Positions 6,393 through 13,166 of a stretch of 18,079 nt of DNA are shown piece after piece. A program made the position numbers and the translations under genes. This DNA is from 2-12-FULL-60-25 sp964638165 (GTDB lineage Bacteria; Patescibacteriota; Patescibacteriia; 2-12-FULL-60-25), in the NCBI GenBank assembly GCA_964638165.1, contig CAZWYJ010000018.1:1-18079 (forward strand). Reading direction: 5' to 3'. Within the stretch, counting starts at the first letter, position 1. Every line of letters begins with the position of its first letter. The notes below the pieces were generated by a model. That model was not told the origin of the DNA and searched no databases. It worked only from the letters and a program-made list of their open reading frames with translations.

Positions 6393-8312
6393 ATGCCTAT
6401 CCATTTTCGTTCGCGATGGTCGTGGGTCAGTATCCCCGCAACGCTCCTCGTCGTCGTCCTGATTGTCTGGGTCGTCTTTCTCCGTACGCCCCAGCCGTCG
6501 CTCGAGAAGCCACCGCAGGATGCGCCGTACCGTTCATCAACGGTGCCAACGGATGCGCGCGTTGAAGATCTCCTTGCGCGCATGACGCTTGATGAGAAGA
6601 TCGGTCAGATGGCGCTCGTGGAGAAGAATAGCGTGCATGACGTGAATGATATTGCGAGGTATGGACTCGGCGCGATGTTAAGCGGGATGGGGGCTAAGCC
6701 AAAGGTGAATACGCCAAGCGGTTGGCTTGAGATGGTCCTCACGTTCCAGCGTGCAGCGCGATCTTCGCGTCTCGGCATCCCGCTTTTGTACGGAGCCGAT
6801 GCCATTCACGGCCATAGCAATGTTTTTGGCGCCACCATCTTCCCGCACATGATCGGATTGGGCGCCACGCGCGATGCGGATCTCGTTCAGCGGGTTGCGC
6901 GTGCAACAGCGGAAGAGATGGCGGCCACGGGGATCTACTGGTCATACTCCCCGAATCTTGATCTCCCGCAGGACATCCGATGGGGACGAACGTATGAAGC
7001 CTTTACGGACGATCCAACGCTCGCGGGCGAACTCGGGGCCGCGTATGTCCGGGGAACGCAAGGGGCATCTTCCTCATCCTCGCCGATCAGCGTCATCGCA
7101 ACAGCAAAGCACTATATTGGCATTGGAGCGATGACGTGGGGGTCATCGAGCAATAAGAACTTTTTGATTGATCAGGGGAGGACGTCATCAAGTACCGTCG
7201 CTTTGCATGAGGAGTACCTCCCGCCGTACAAGGCGGTGATTGATGCGGGCGTGGGATCGGTAATGGTCGGGCTGAATAGCTGGGATGATACATGGGTTTC
7301 GTATGACAGGAATCTCATCACGAAGACGCTTAAAAAAGATCTCGGATTCTCGGGTTTTGTGATCTCGGACTGGTACGCCGTGTACGAGCACTCCTTCACG
7401 CAGTACGACGGTCTCGTGAAATCGATCAATGCCGGCGTGGACATGGTCATGCTCCCCTTTGATTACAAGGGTTTCCTGATGAATATGCGTCTTGCGGTGA
7501 ATGTCGGAGATATTTCCGAAGCGCGTATTAATGATGCGGTGCGCAGGATTCTGAAAGCGAAGTTTGCCGCCGGGTTATTTGAACGTCCGCTCGCAGAAGA
7601 GTCAGGCATCTCGACGATCGGTTCGAGTGAGCATCGTGCGATTGCGCGTGAAGCGGTTTCAAAGTCGCTCGTGCTCTTAAAGAACGACCGTCATCTCCTC
7701 CCGCTCTCTCCACAGGCACCCCATATCCGCGTTGCCGGGAGTGGGGCGGATAATATCGGTCAGCAATCCGGCGCATGGACGGTTGAGTGGCAGGGAATTG
7801 ATGGGAATTGGCTACCCGGTGGAACATCCATCCTCCAAGGGATCAAGAATGAGGTCTCGTCTTCAACGGTCGTTGAGTATGATCTCGAGGGGAATTTTGA
7901 TCATGCGTCTCCACGAGCGGAAATCGGCATTGCGATCGTTGGAGAAAAGCCATATGCCGAAGGGTGGGGAGATAATGCGAACCCGTCTTTGACGCAGGAG
8001 GATCTTGAGACGATTGACCGTCTTCGCGCATCCTGCGATCGCATTGTCGTGATCATCGTTTCCGGTCGCCCGCTCTTTATCTCGGATGAGCTGAAAGACT
8101 GGGATGCGCTCATCGAGGCATGGCTTCCGGGGAGCGAAGGGGGAGGGGTGGCGGATGTCCTATTCGGCAAACAGCCATTCACGGGTACGCTCCCGCTCCC
8201 GTGGCCGACGAGCGTGAATCAGCTCCCGATTTCCGCGGATGGAATAACGAGAGATGGCACGAAGGTTCTGTTTCAAAGAGGATTTGGATTAAAAACGGAT
8301 CGCATAAAGTAG
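6393..8312 (+). CDS. Membrane-anchored glycoside hydrolase family 3 beta-glucosidase/exoglucanase
   Basis: The protein has 639 residues from ATG 6393. A basic N-terminus and one hydrophobic helix (about 12-30, PATLLVVVLIVWVVFL) make it a signal-anchored enzyme outside the membrane. The GH3 barrel is complete: GADAIHGHSNVFGATIFPHM with substrate-binding Asp136, ATAKHYIG with Lys239-His240, and the nucleophile in GFVISDWYAV (Asp326). The second domain supplies VGEKPYAEGWGDN, whose Glu523 matches the acid/base of barley-ExoI-like enzymes, and it ends in TGTLPLPWP. All catalytic residues are present, so it should remove glucose from beta-glucans or beta-glucosides; the exact linkage cannot be read. 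It is a single-gene unit with its own promoter and a bidirectional terminator. A full-length secreted glycosidase suggests scavenging of host or environmental glycans. Confidence 0.93.
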   Translation: MPIHFRSRWSWVSIPATLLVVVLIVWVVFLRTPQPSLEKPPQDAPYRSSTVPTDARVEDLLARMTLDEKIGQMALVEKNSVHDVNDIARYGLGAMLSGMGAKPKVNTPSGWLEMVLTFQRAARSSRLGIPLLYGADAIHGHSNVFGATIFPHMIGLGATRDADLVQRVARATAEEMAATGIYWSYSPNLDLPQDIRWGRTYEAFTDDPTLAGELGAAYVRGTQGASSSSSPISVIATAKHYIGIGAMTWGSSSNKNFLIDQGRTSSSTVALHEEYLPPYKAVIDAGVGSVMVGLNSWDDTWVSYDRNLITKTLKKDLGFSGFVISDWYAVYEHSFTQYDGLVKSINAGVDMVMLPFDYKGFLMNMRLAVNVGDISEARINDAVRRILKAKFAAGLFERPLAEESGISTIGSSEHRAIAREAVSKSLVLLKNDRHLLPLSPQAPHIRVAGSGADNIGQQSGAWTVEWQGIDGNWLPGGTSILQGIKNEVSSSTVVEYDLEGNFDHASPRAEIGIAIVGEKPYAEGWGDNANPSLTQEDLETIDRLRASCDRIVVIIVSGRPLFISDELKDWDALIEAWLPGSEGGGVADVLFGKQPFTGTLPLPWPTSVNQLPISADGITRDGTKVLFQRGFGLKTDRIK

Positions 8313-8320
8313 AAGAATAC

Positions 8321-8353
8321 AAAAACAGCGTCCACGAGGGGCGCTGTTTTTTT
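8321..8353. terminator. Bidirectional terminator between GH3 and CYTH genes
   Basis: AAAAACAGCGTCC (8321-8333) pairs with the GGGGCGCTGTTTTT side (8337-8350) and is flanked by A and T runs on both sides. It serves the two convergent genes. Confidence 0.88.
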
Positions 8354-8357
8354 CGAC

Positions 8358-8888
8358 TCACAGTGCCTTTTCAAACTCTTTGAGAAAATTTGCAATTTCT
8401 TCTTCAGTCATGATCTGGATGCCTAACTCGTCTGTGACGGATCGAATGTCTTTTTCAGCCTGTTCTTGCATACTCGAGTCAGGAATCATTTTCTCTATTT
8501 CCAGATGATAACCCCATGTTTTTCCATACTTAAGCGCGATTTCGCATCCCTTATAGATATAGTTTATCCGTTGCTGACCTTCTTCGGCGATCGTCGCGCC
8601 AAGATCCAGATGATTGAATAATTCCTTCATTGCATCAAAATCTTTTTCTTGAAAATAGACCTCCGTTTCTCTGAATGCCGATCCCTCTCCCAGTCGATTC
8701 ATCTTTAATGATACCTTTGCATCGTGTTTTGAGATATTGTGCACGATCTTCAGGAGACGGTCATGGAAGATGTAATAAATGCACCGTTTATCGTCCGGTC
8801 CAAGACATTCCGCGTGCTCGTCGAGAAACGTTTTGAGTCGTTCATGTTCCCCCTGCGAGAAACGCGCACGAAATTCGACTTCAATCAT
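8358..8888 (-). CDS. CYTH-domain (CyaB/thiamine-triphosphatase-like) protein
   Basis: The 176-residue protein starts MIEVEFRARF, the ExEx(K/R)xR strand that opens CYTH triphosphate-tunnel enzymes; the usual lysine is replaced by Arg. Further tunnel-type strands follow: KVSLKMNR, FRETEVYF and, near the C-terminus, GYHLEIEKMI, the typical (F/H)LEIE strand of CyaB-like members. These enzymes bind an inorganic or organic triphosphate with Mg2+ and act as adenylate cyclases, thiamine triphosphatases or tripolyphosphatases. Which activity applies here cannot be read from sequence. It has no signal peptide, so it is cytoplasmic. The gene stands alone on the minus strand between two near-identical hairpins, one at each end. 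No Shine-Dalgarno site is visible. Confidence 0.72.
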   Translation of the reverse strand: MIEVEFRARFSQGEHERLKTFLDEHAECLGPDDKRCIYYIFHDRLLKIVHNISKHDAKVSLKMNRLGEGSAFRETEVYFQEKDFDAMKELFNHLDLGATIAEEGQQRINYIYKGCEIALKYGKTWGYHLEIEKMIPDSSMQEQAEKDIRSVTDELGIQIMTEEEIANFLKEFEKAL

Positions 8889-8924
8889 ACGGCGTCTATC
8901 TTTGCACGTTGTTTCTTTTTACGC

Positions 8925-8953
8925 AAAACAGCGCCCTTCGCGGACGCTGTTTT
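8925..8953 (-). terminator. Terminator after the SdpI gene
   Basis: On the minus strand AAAACAGCGTCC pairs with GGGCGCTGTTTT around a 5-base loop (stem 8925-8936 with 8942-8953). Its 23-bp core differs at only two positions from the hairpin at 8325-8347, read in the opposite direction. Confidence 0.75.
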
Positions 8954-8972
8954 GTTTTCTGACACTGTTGAT

Positions 8973-9779
8973 CTAGCCATTCCGTACAGGTGGCCGCCCG
9001 CTGTTTTCCGTGCTTTCTGCCGCGCCCTGCGCCCCGCCTGTCCCCCGAAGTGCTTTTGACGAAGGGGGACGATCCGCGCCCCGTTTCTTTGAGAGGACAT
9101 ACGAGTAGATTACCGGAACAATGGAAACCGACAGGATGACGGACATGAATGAGACGAAGAGAACGATATTTGGCTTCATGGTGAGCGAGATGATGAGGAT
9201 CGCGATGCCACCGAGCACGAAGAGAATCCCCGCGAGGCGCTGGCTCTTGCGCCAGACTTCCGGATCCGAGAGTGTCCACGGCGTCCGGAGACCCACGAAC
9301 CAGTTCTGCTCGATTTTCCCCATGTAGTTGCCGATGAGGATGAAGAGCACGCCCATGCCTGCCGAAATGAACGTGGCGACGCGGGAGCTGATCGAAGGGG
9401 AGATCCCGGCGAGGAGCGTGACGACGTGGATGTAGGCGAAGAATCCGACGATGCCGATCTGGAGGCGCGTCCACGTGCTTTGGAAATTCGCGTACGATTC
9501 GCGTTTCGGATCCATGCGCTGCACGATCGGGAAGAGGAAAGCGATCGCGAGTCCGAGCACGGGCGCGAAGAAGGCGCCGAACGCCTTTGGAGAGAATCCG
9601 TCCGCTTCGCCGGAAACGCCCCAGTGCGTCGGGATGATGTCCGGCAGGGCCGAATAGAGCGCGATCGAAAGCAGGAACATGCCGGCCACGATAGCGAGCA
9701 CGGTTTTTGGCGGATACCACGGGGCGAGTTTTTTCTCGCCGGCGGTTTCGGTGACTGGTTGAGGAGTGAGGGGGTTCAT
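8973..9779 (-). CDS. sdpI: SdpI-family membrane protein
   Basis: A 268-residue membrane protein with about six hydrophobic segments. The N-terminal half carries the DUF1648 pattern (PTHWGVSGEADGFSPKAFG). The second half has the SdpI signature NWFVGLRTPWTLSDPEVWRK. In Bacillus subtilis SdpI is both immunity protein against the SdpC toxin and the membrane sensor that sequesters the repressor SdpR. Here an SdpR-like gene lies directly upstream on the same strand, so the sensor-repressor pair seems kept, while no toxin gene is visible. The last ~35 residues (from about GADRPPSSKALRG) are hydrophilic and do not resemble the family. They are encoded by palindromic repeat DNA and end in RPPVRNG, so they look like a read-through extension. 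No Shine-Dalgarno site precedes the ATG. Confidence 0.9.
   Translation of the reverse strand: MNPLTPQPVTETAGEKKLAPWYPPKTVLAIVAGMFLLSIALYSALPDIIPTHWGVSGEADGFSPKAFGAFFAPVLGLAIAFLFPIVQRMDPKRESYANFQSTWTRLQIGIVGFFAYIHVVTLLAGISPSISSRVATFISAGMGVLFILIGNYMGKIEQNWFVGLRTPWTLSDPEVWRKSQRLAGILFVLGGIAILIISLTMKPNIVLFVSFMSVILSVSIVPVIYSYVLSKKRGADRPPSSKALRGTGGAQGAAESTENSGRPPVRNG
9040..9070. repeat. Palindromic repeat inside the sdpI 3' end
   Basis: GTCCCCC (9040-9046) is inverted at 9064-9070 (GGGGGAC), with CGAAG-like bases next to both arms. The element codes for part of the unusual C-terminal tail of SdpI. Confidence 0.6.
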
Positions 9780-9799
9780 AGGGTTTAGGTTGTCAGATT

Positions 9800-9870
9800 G
9801 TTGATTGGTAAGTGGTTGATTGGTTGATTGGAAATTTCCTAATCAACCATTTACCAATCATCTAATCAAC
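9800..9870. repeat. Hairpin repeat between sdpR and sdpI
   Basis: A GATTGGT-rich left arm (9800-9831) pairs imperfectly with an AATCAACC-rich right arm (9839-9870). The right arm ends exactly at the base before the sdpR stop codon. It could attenuate or process the sdpR-sdpI message. Confidence 0.65.
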
Positions 9871-10131
9871 TTATTTTGAAAACAGTTCATAGATCACTGT
9901 GGCCGCTTCTTCAAAAACGGAGGTGTTGATCTCATAGAAGATGAATTGCCCCTCACGGCGGCTCCGGACCAGGTTGGCTCGTTTGAGGGCGTCGAGGTGA
10001 TGGGAGAGGGAAGCCTGGGTCATCTGGAAGTGCTCCTGGAGCTCGGAAACGCTCATTTCCCGCTCTTTGAGGAGCGTGAGGATCTTTCGCCGGCTCCCAT
10101 CCGCCAGGGCTTTAAATAGTGAGTGTTCCAT
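9871..10131 (-). CDS. sdpR: ArsR/SdpR-family repressor
   Basis: An 86-residue winged-helix protein of ArsR type: FKALADGSRRKILTLL, then the recognition-helix region MTQASLSHHLDALKRANLV, then the wing RREGQFIFYEIN. The metal-binding ELCVCDL motif of true arsenic or zinc sensors is absent, as in SdpR. The neighbouring SdpI gene on the same strand makes an autoregulated SdpR/SdpI signalling pair the best reading: the repressor binds its own promoter until SdpI holds it at the membrane. A 24-bp AT-rich palindrome lies immediately upstream of the ATG and is the obvious operator. The gene is enclosed by two hairpin repeats (9800-9870 and 10215-10274). Confidence 0.85.
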   Translation of the reverse strand: MEHSLFKALADGSRRKILTLLKEREMSVSELQEHFQMTQASLSHHLDALKRANLVRSRREGQFIFYEINTSVFEEAATVIYELFSK

Positions 10132-10133
10132 AG

Positions 10134-10157
10134 ATATATAGACGAATATCTATATAT
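10134..10157 (-). promoter_or_regulatory. Probable SdpR operator overlapping its promoter
   Basis: ATATATAGA (10134-10142) and TCTATATAT (10149-10157) form a perfect 9-bp inverted repeat with a 6-bp centre. It ends 2 bases upstream of the sdpR ATG on the minus strand. Because it contains the only plausible -10 sequences, a bound repressor would block transcription directly. Confidence 0.65.
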
Positions 10158-10214
10158 TAGACCAAGGTGGGGAGGGAGTCAAGAGGGGTGGGAGGGCGTC
10201 AAGAAGTAGAGAGT

Positions 10215-10274
10215 GATTGTTTGATTGTTGAATTGTTCAATTGTTTTACACAGCAATCAAGCAATCTAACAATC
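10215..10274. repeat. Hairpin repeat upstream of the L,D-transpeptidase
   Basis: The GATTGTTTGATTG-rich arm (10215-10235) pairs imperfectly with 10254-10274. The style matches the repeat at 9800-9870 on the other side of sdpR, although the sequences differ. Confidence 0.6.
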
Positions 10275-10308
10275 ATCTGTTCGGCTGTTCGTTCTCTCAA
10301 TATGTCGG

Positions 10309-10314
10309 TATAAT
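10309..10314 (+). promoter_or_regulatory. -10 box of the L,D-transpeptidase gene
   Basis: A perfect TATAAT ends 6 nt before ATG 10321, so transcription should start at the first base of the start codon or next to it. No good -35 is visible at 16-18 bp. Confidence 0.6.
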
Positions 10315-10320
10315 TTCGCC

Positions 10321-11757
10321 ATGAGCCATTTTTTCCAGCGTAGAGGTTTGTTGATGGTCGCTATTGCCGTCGGGTTCTTCTGCGGAGCGTCGAGCGCTGT
10401 GGCGGCGCCGTCATACGTTTCTACTCCGGAGATGGCGCGGAAGGCGCAGGTTTCCGTGTGGCGCCCATGGATGGCTTCGCGCACGACGTTTTCAACCTTC
10501 GAAGATTCATTCATGCAGGGAGGGTATTTGGCTACCGGGGATGTTGACGGTGATGGCATGGACGAGATCGTGATCGGATCCGGTCCCGGGCGCAAGAACG
10601 AAGTTCGTGTCTACGAATCCGACGGCAAGCTCCTGAAGAGCTTCCAGCCGTTCGCATGGAACTATCAGGGTGGCGTACGCGTTGCCGTGGGAGACCTTGA
10701 TGGGAACGGGAAAGATGAGATCGCCGTAGCCGCGGACTCAGGGCTCGAGCCGATGGTGGCGGTGTTTGACGAGTCCGGTCGCAAGCTGCGGGAAGCGTTG
10801 GCATACGGGAAGGATTTTCGCGGGGGCGTGCGCGTGGCGATCGGCGATCTTGATCGTGACGGTAAGCAGGACGTGGTGGTCGCACCCGGTTCGGGAGGCG
10901 GTCCGCACATCCGTCTTCTGGATGAGAAGCTGGAGAACAAGGGAATGGATCTCTTCGCTTTTGATGCGAGCATGCGGGATGGCGTATCCATTGCGATCGT
11001 AAAGACAACGTGGGGAGACCAACTCATTGCGGGCATCGAGAGCTTGTCGTCTCCGCTCGTGCGCCGATACTCTTTTGATCAGCGCGGTGGGAGATTGGAT
11101 AAGGAGTTCTACGCCTTTGACCAGGCATCAAGGTCCGGCGTGTCCATTGCCGGCTACGATCTTGACGGGGACGGCTCTGAAGAGATCGTCACGTGGCAGA
11201 ACGGTGGCACGGTTCCGGAGGTTCGCGTGTTCGATATGTACGGAACTTTGTATAAAAAATATCTCTTGCACGATCCCACGTACCGGGGAAGTCTTTCGAT
11301 GGCTTCCGTGAGAACGAGCGAACGGGAGCCGGTGAACCTCGCCACGGTTTCCGTGGCCCCGATGACCGTGAACCGGGTGGACGCCGAAAAGTATATTGTC
11401 GTGGATATTTCGGAACAGCGACTCTACGCGTATGAGTACGGACGCGAGGTCAAAACTTTTCTCGTGTCAACCGGCGTAACGCGCCATGCCACGCCGATCG
11501 TGGAAACGATCGTGTCCGAGAAGATTCCGGTGAAGCGCTATCGCTGGATCTATGCTCCGGGCAGTCCGGATAACTACGATCTCCCAAATGTGAAGTGGAA
11601 TCTTCGCGTGTACGGGCCGATCTACATTCATGGCGCATACTGGCATAATAATTTCGGGCATCGCATGAGTCACGGATGCATTAATGTGCATTACACGAAT
11701 GCCGAGTGGGTCTATAATTGGGCGGATGTGGGGACGCTGGTGAGTATTAGAGAATAG
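10321..11757 (+). CDS. Exported FG-GAP/VCBS-repeat protein with L,D-transpeptidase (YkuD) domain
   Basis: 478 residues. A signal peptide (basic start, hydrophobic GLLMVAIAVGFFCGAS, likely cut after AVAA) is followed by four calcium-binding FG-GAP-type repeats. Their DxDxDG loops begin near residues 74 (DVDGDGMDE), 125 (DLDGNGKDE), 176 (DLDRDGKQD) and 280 (DLDGDGSEE). From about residue 354 a YkuD domain starts (KYIVVDISEQRLYAYE). It contains catalytic His437 in HGAYWH and the nucleophile in SHGCIN (Cys453), with Ser450 and His451 in place. L,D-transpeptidases make 3-3 peptidoglycan cross-links or attach proteins to the wall. The beta-propeller-like part probably positions the enzyme or binds wall polymer (inference). 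A start at 10321 fits both the signal peptide and the TATAAT box. The next gene begins 4 bases after the stop. Confidence 0.93.
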   Translation: MSHFFQRRGLLMVAIAVGFFCGASSAVAAPSYVSTPEMARKAQVSVWRPWMASRTTFSTFEDSFMQGGYLATGDVDGDGMDEIVIGSGPGRKNEVRVYESDGKLLKSFQPFAWNYQGGVRVAVGDLDGNGKDEIAVAADSGLEPMVAVFDESGRKLREALAYGKDFRGGVRVAIGDLDRDGKQDVVVAPGSGGGPHIRLLDEKLENKGMDLFAFDASMRDGVSIAIVKTTWGDQLIAGIESLSSPLVRRYSFDQRGGRLDKEFYAFDQASRSGVSIAGYDLDGDGSEEIVTWQNGGTVPEVRVFDMYGTLYKKYLLHDPTYRGSLSMASVRTSEREPVNLATVSVAPMTVNRVDAEKYIVVDISEQRLYAYEYGREVKTFLVSTGVTRHATPIVETIVSEKIPVKRYRWIYAPGSPDNYDLPNVKWNLRVYGPIYIHGAYWHNNFGHRMSHGCINVHYTNAEWVYNWADVGTLVSIRE

Positions 11758-11761
11758 TGAT

Positions 11762-12436
11762 ATGTCTGAACGAATGTCATCTCTTGGCGGAGAGGTGTAT
11801 CACGCGTATGAGCGGGAGCCCGATCCTCTTCGATACCCCGGTCATAAAATGGGGGAGCGCGCACAGGAGCTTGGGAGCGCGATCCGTTTGTATTTTCGAG
11901 ACGCGGTGCATACGGCCTTGAGAGATCCTTCATACACGGATGCGTTTCGTGAACGCGTGCAAGCGGAGGAACTCGATCTTCCGCCAGTCGAAGTTTGTGA
12001 TACGCCGGAGTCTGTTCGTCGGCACTTAGCGGATTTCGGGTACACGAGATCTGCCGAAAAAGCATTTGATGATGAAGCGCTACTAATTTTGCGCCTACCG
12101 GATCCGATGAATCGTCCGTATCAGTGGAAGGCGGTTCCTGATCCTGATCAAGAACAGTGGATGCGCCTCTATCGGCAGACGCTCGATGCGGTCTATGCGG
12201 CGGCTGAAGATGCATTTCGGGATAAGGACGCCGAGATTCACCGGCTGAATCCCGTTGGCGTTCATGGATCGGATCAGCATACGGGGTACTACTACCTTTG
12301 GCTGATCGCGCCAAAAGGTCGAGATCGGATGGGTATGGAGTATCCAGATGATTACGTGGAGCCGGAGCGAAAATCGTATGCGGAAGATGAGGATATGGAG
12401 GATGAAGACGAAGTTCCCGCAAGCGAGGCCGCGTGA
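11762..12436 (+). CDS. Acidic protein of unknown function, operon with L,D-transpeptidase
   Basis: I do not recognise this 224-residue protein. It has no signal peptide, membrane segment or cysteine-rich motif apart from one VEVCDTPES segment. Visible features are a helical N-terminal half (MGERAQELGSAIRLYFRDAV), a central YRQTLDAVYAAAEDAFRDKD helix, a Tyr-rich segment HTGYYYLWLIAPKGRDR and a strongly acidic tail (EDEDMEDEDEVPASE). It starts 4 bases after the transpeptidase stop, so it is almost certainly co-transcribed. A role linked to cell-wall assembly is only guilt by association. No terminator is visible in the 86 bases before the next gene. Confidence 0.7.
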   Translation: MSERMSSLGGEVYHAYEREPDPLRYPGHKMGERAQELGSAIRLYFRDAVHTALRDPSYTDAFRERVQAEELDLPPVEVCDTPESVRRHLADFGYTRSAEKAFDDEALLILRLPDPMNRPYQWKAVPDPDQEQWMRLYRQTLDAVYAAAEDAFRDKDAEIHRLNPVGVHGSDQHTGYYYLWLIAPKGRDRMGMEYPDDYVEPERKSYAEDEDMEDEDEVPASEAA

Positions 12437-12522
12437 TATTCCTTGTTGATAACTTGGTCTGGCAGGGCATGGGGAGTGTGATATGCTCAAGCAGTTCCCC
12501 TTGCGATAACGTACCCAGAAGT

Positions 12523-12918
12523 ATGAATCATGAGCCGACGAATCAAGATATTCTCGATGTCCTTCAGTCCTTTGCGGGGTCTGTTGATGATCGTTTCGAG
12601 AAGATAGACCAGAGATTCGAGAAGATAGACCAGAGATTCGAGAAGATAGACCAAAAATTCGAGAAGATAGACCAGAGATTCGATGGTATTGATAGACATC
12701 TCGACAAAGTCGAGTCGGATATTACGACGATCAAAGCCATCATGGTGACAAAGGAATATCTTGACGATAAGATGTTTGATCTCCGAGGAGATCTGGTCTC
12801 GCTCGTCCGCAAAGAAGATCGAAAGCTCGCTGCCGTGGTGGATGAGCTCGTGAAACGGGATGTCTTTGACCACGCGACCGCGCATCGCATCTTTGAACTG
12901 GAGCCATTCGCAAAATAA
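12523..12918 (+). CDS. Heptad-repeat coiled-coil protein
   Basis: I chose ATG 12523 (MNHEPTNQDILDVLQSFAG), giving 131 residues, because the extra 30 codons of the longer frame have no coding character. Residues 24-51 are four almost perfect heptads (RFEKIDQ three times, then KFEKIDQ), continuing into RFDGIDRHLDKVESDITTIK, a long parallel coiled coil. The C-terminal part (MVTKEYLDDKMFDLRGDLVSLV, then RKLAAVVDELVKRDV and RIFELEPFAK) is a compact helical region. I recall such proteins as multi-copy, length-variable families in Patescibacteria, with no known function. It is soluble and probably oligomeric. A strong terminator follows. Confidence 0.8.
   Translation: MNHEPTNQDILDVLQSFAGSVDDRFEKIDQRFEKIDQRFEKIDQKFEKIDQRFDGIDRHLDKVESDITTIKAIMVTKEYLDDKMFDLRGDLVSLVRKEDRKLAAVVDELVKRDVFDHATAHRIFELEPFAK
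12592..12675 (+). repeat. 21-bp tandem repeat encoding coiled-coil heptads
   Basis: Four 21-bp units (TTCGAGAAGATAGACC core) stand head to tail and are nearly identical at the DNA level, so copy number can change by slippage without a frameshift. A degenerate fifth unit follows. Confidence 0.85.
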
Positions 12919-12936
12919 TCGTTCCGGAGCAATAAA

Positions 12937-12965
12937 AACACCCCGATGTTCATCGGGGCGTTTTT
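12937..12965 (+). terminator. Intrinsic terminator of the coiled-coil gene
   Basis: AACACCCCGATG (12937-12948) pairs with CATCGGGGCGTT (12951-12962), with one mismatch, running into a T tract. It ends 3 bases before the structured element at 12969. Confidence 0.9.
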
Positions 12966-12968
12966 ATT

Positions 12969-13103
12969 CCTCGCATGAACCCATCAGCATCGTGCAGGTA
13001 AAAACCTCGCGGGGTTTTGAGAGACGCGAAGTTTCTACCCGTACGGCTATCTGATAGGTTCGTGTGAAGAGGGGAACCGACGATGTGCAATCGTTGATTC
13101 CCC
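12969..13103 (+). ncRNA. Structured RNA element, copy A (unknown family)
   Basis: The 5' arm CCTCGCATGAACCCATCAGC (12969-12988) pairs with 13050-13069, using several G-U pairs. A middle stem follows (GTGC, GGTA and AAAC segments, with GTTT, TACC and GTAC). The apical stem-loop is CGCGGGGTTTTGAGAGACG (from 13008). A separate hairpin GGGGAACCGACGAT (13071-13084) with 13090-13103 closes the element, but no T run follows it. Copy B at 17905 has the same architecture. The 5' 24 nt and 22 nt around the apical loop are identical in both copies, while the middle stem is different yet paired. The wobble pairs fit a plus-strand transcript. No open frame spans it. It could instead be a DNA-level repeat; I do not recognise it. 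Confidence 0.6.
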
Positions 13104-13145
13104 AAGGGTATTATCCGACAACCGGTCGGACGCGGCGTAGTGTTG

Positions 13146-13163
13146 AAGAGTCTGCGAACTCTT
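13146..13163 (-). terminator. Weak hairpin after the DUF3228 gene
   Basis: AAGAGT (13146-13151) and ACTCTT (13158-13163) form a small hairpin 3 bases beyond the stop on the minus strand, without a T run. A second small hairpin (TCCGAC with GTCGGA) lies further on. Termination here is uncertain. Confidence 0.3.
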
Positions 13164-13166
13164 GTT

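Noticed and set aside
5139..10131. The ArsR-type regulator as controller of the ArsP-like permease (arsenic operon)
   Set aside because: They are almost 4 kb apart on opposite strands, the regulator lacks the metal-binding cysteines, and it has its own SdpI partner.
12969..13103. Structured element as a tmRNA, RNase P, SRP RNA or riboswitch
   Set aside because: No tRNA-like acceptor, tag frame or SRP tetraloop motif is seen, and no plus-strand gene follows within the window that a riboswitch could control.
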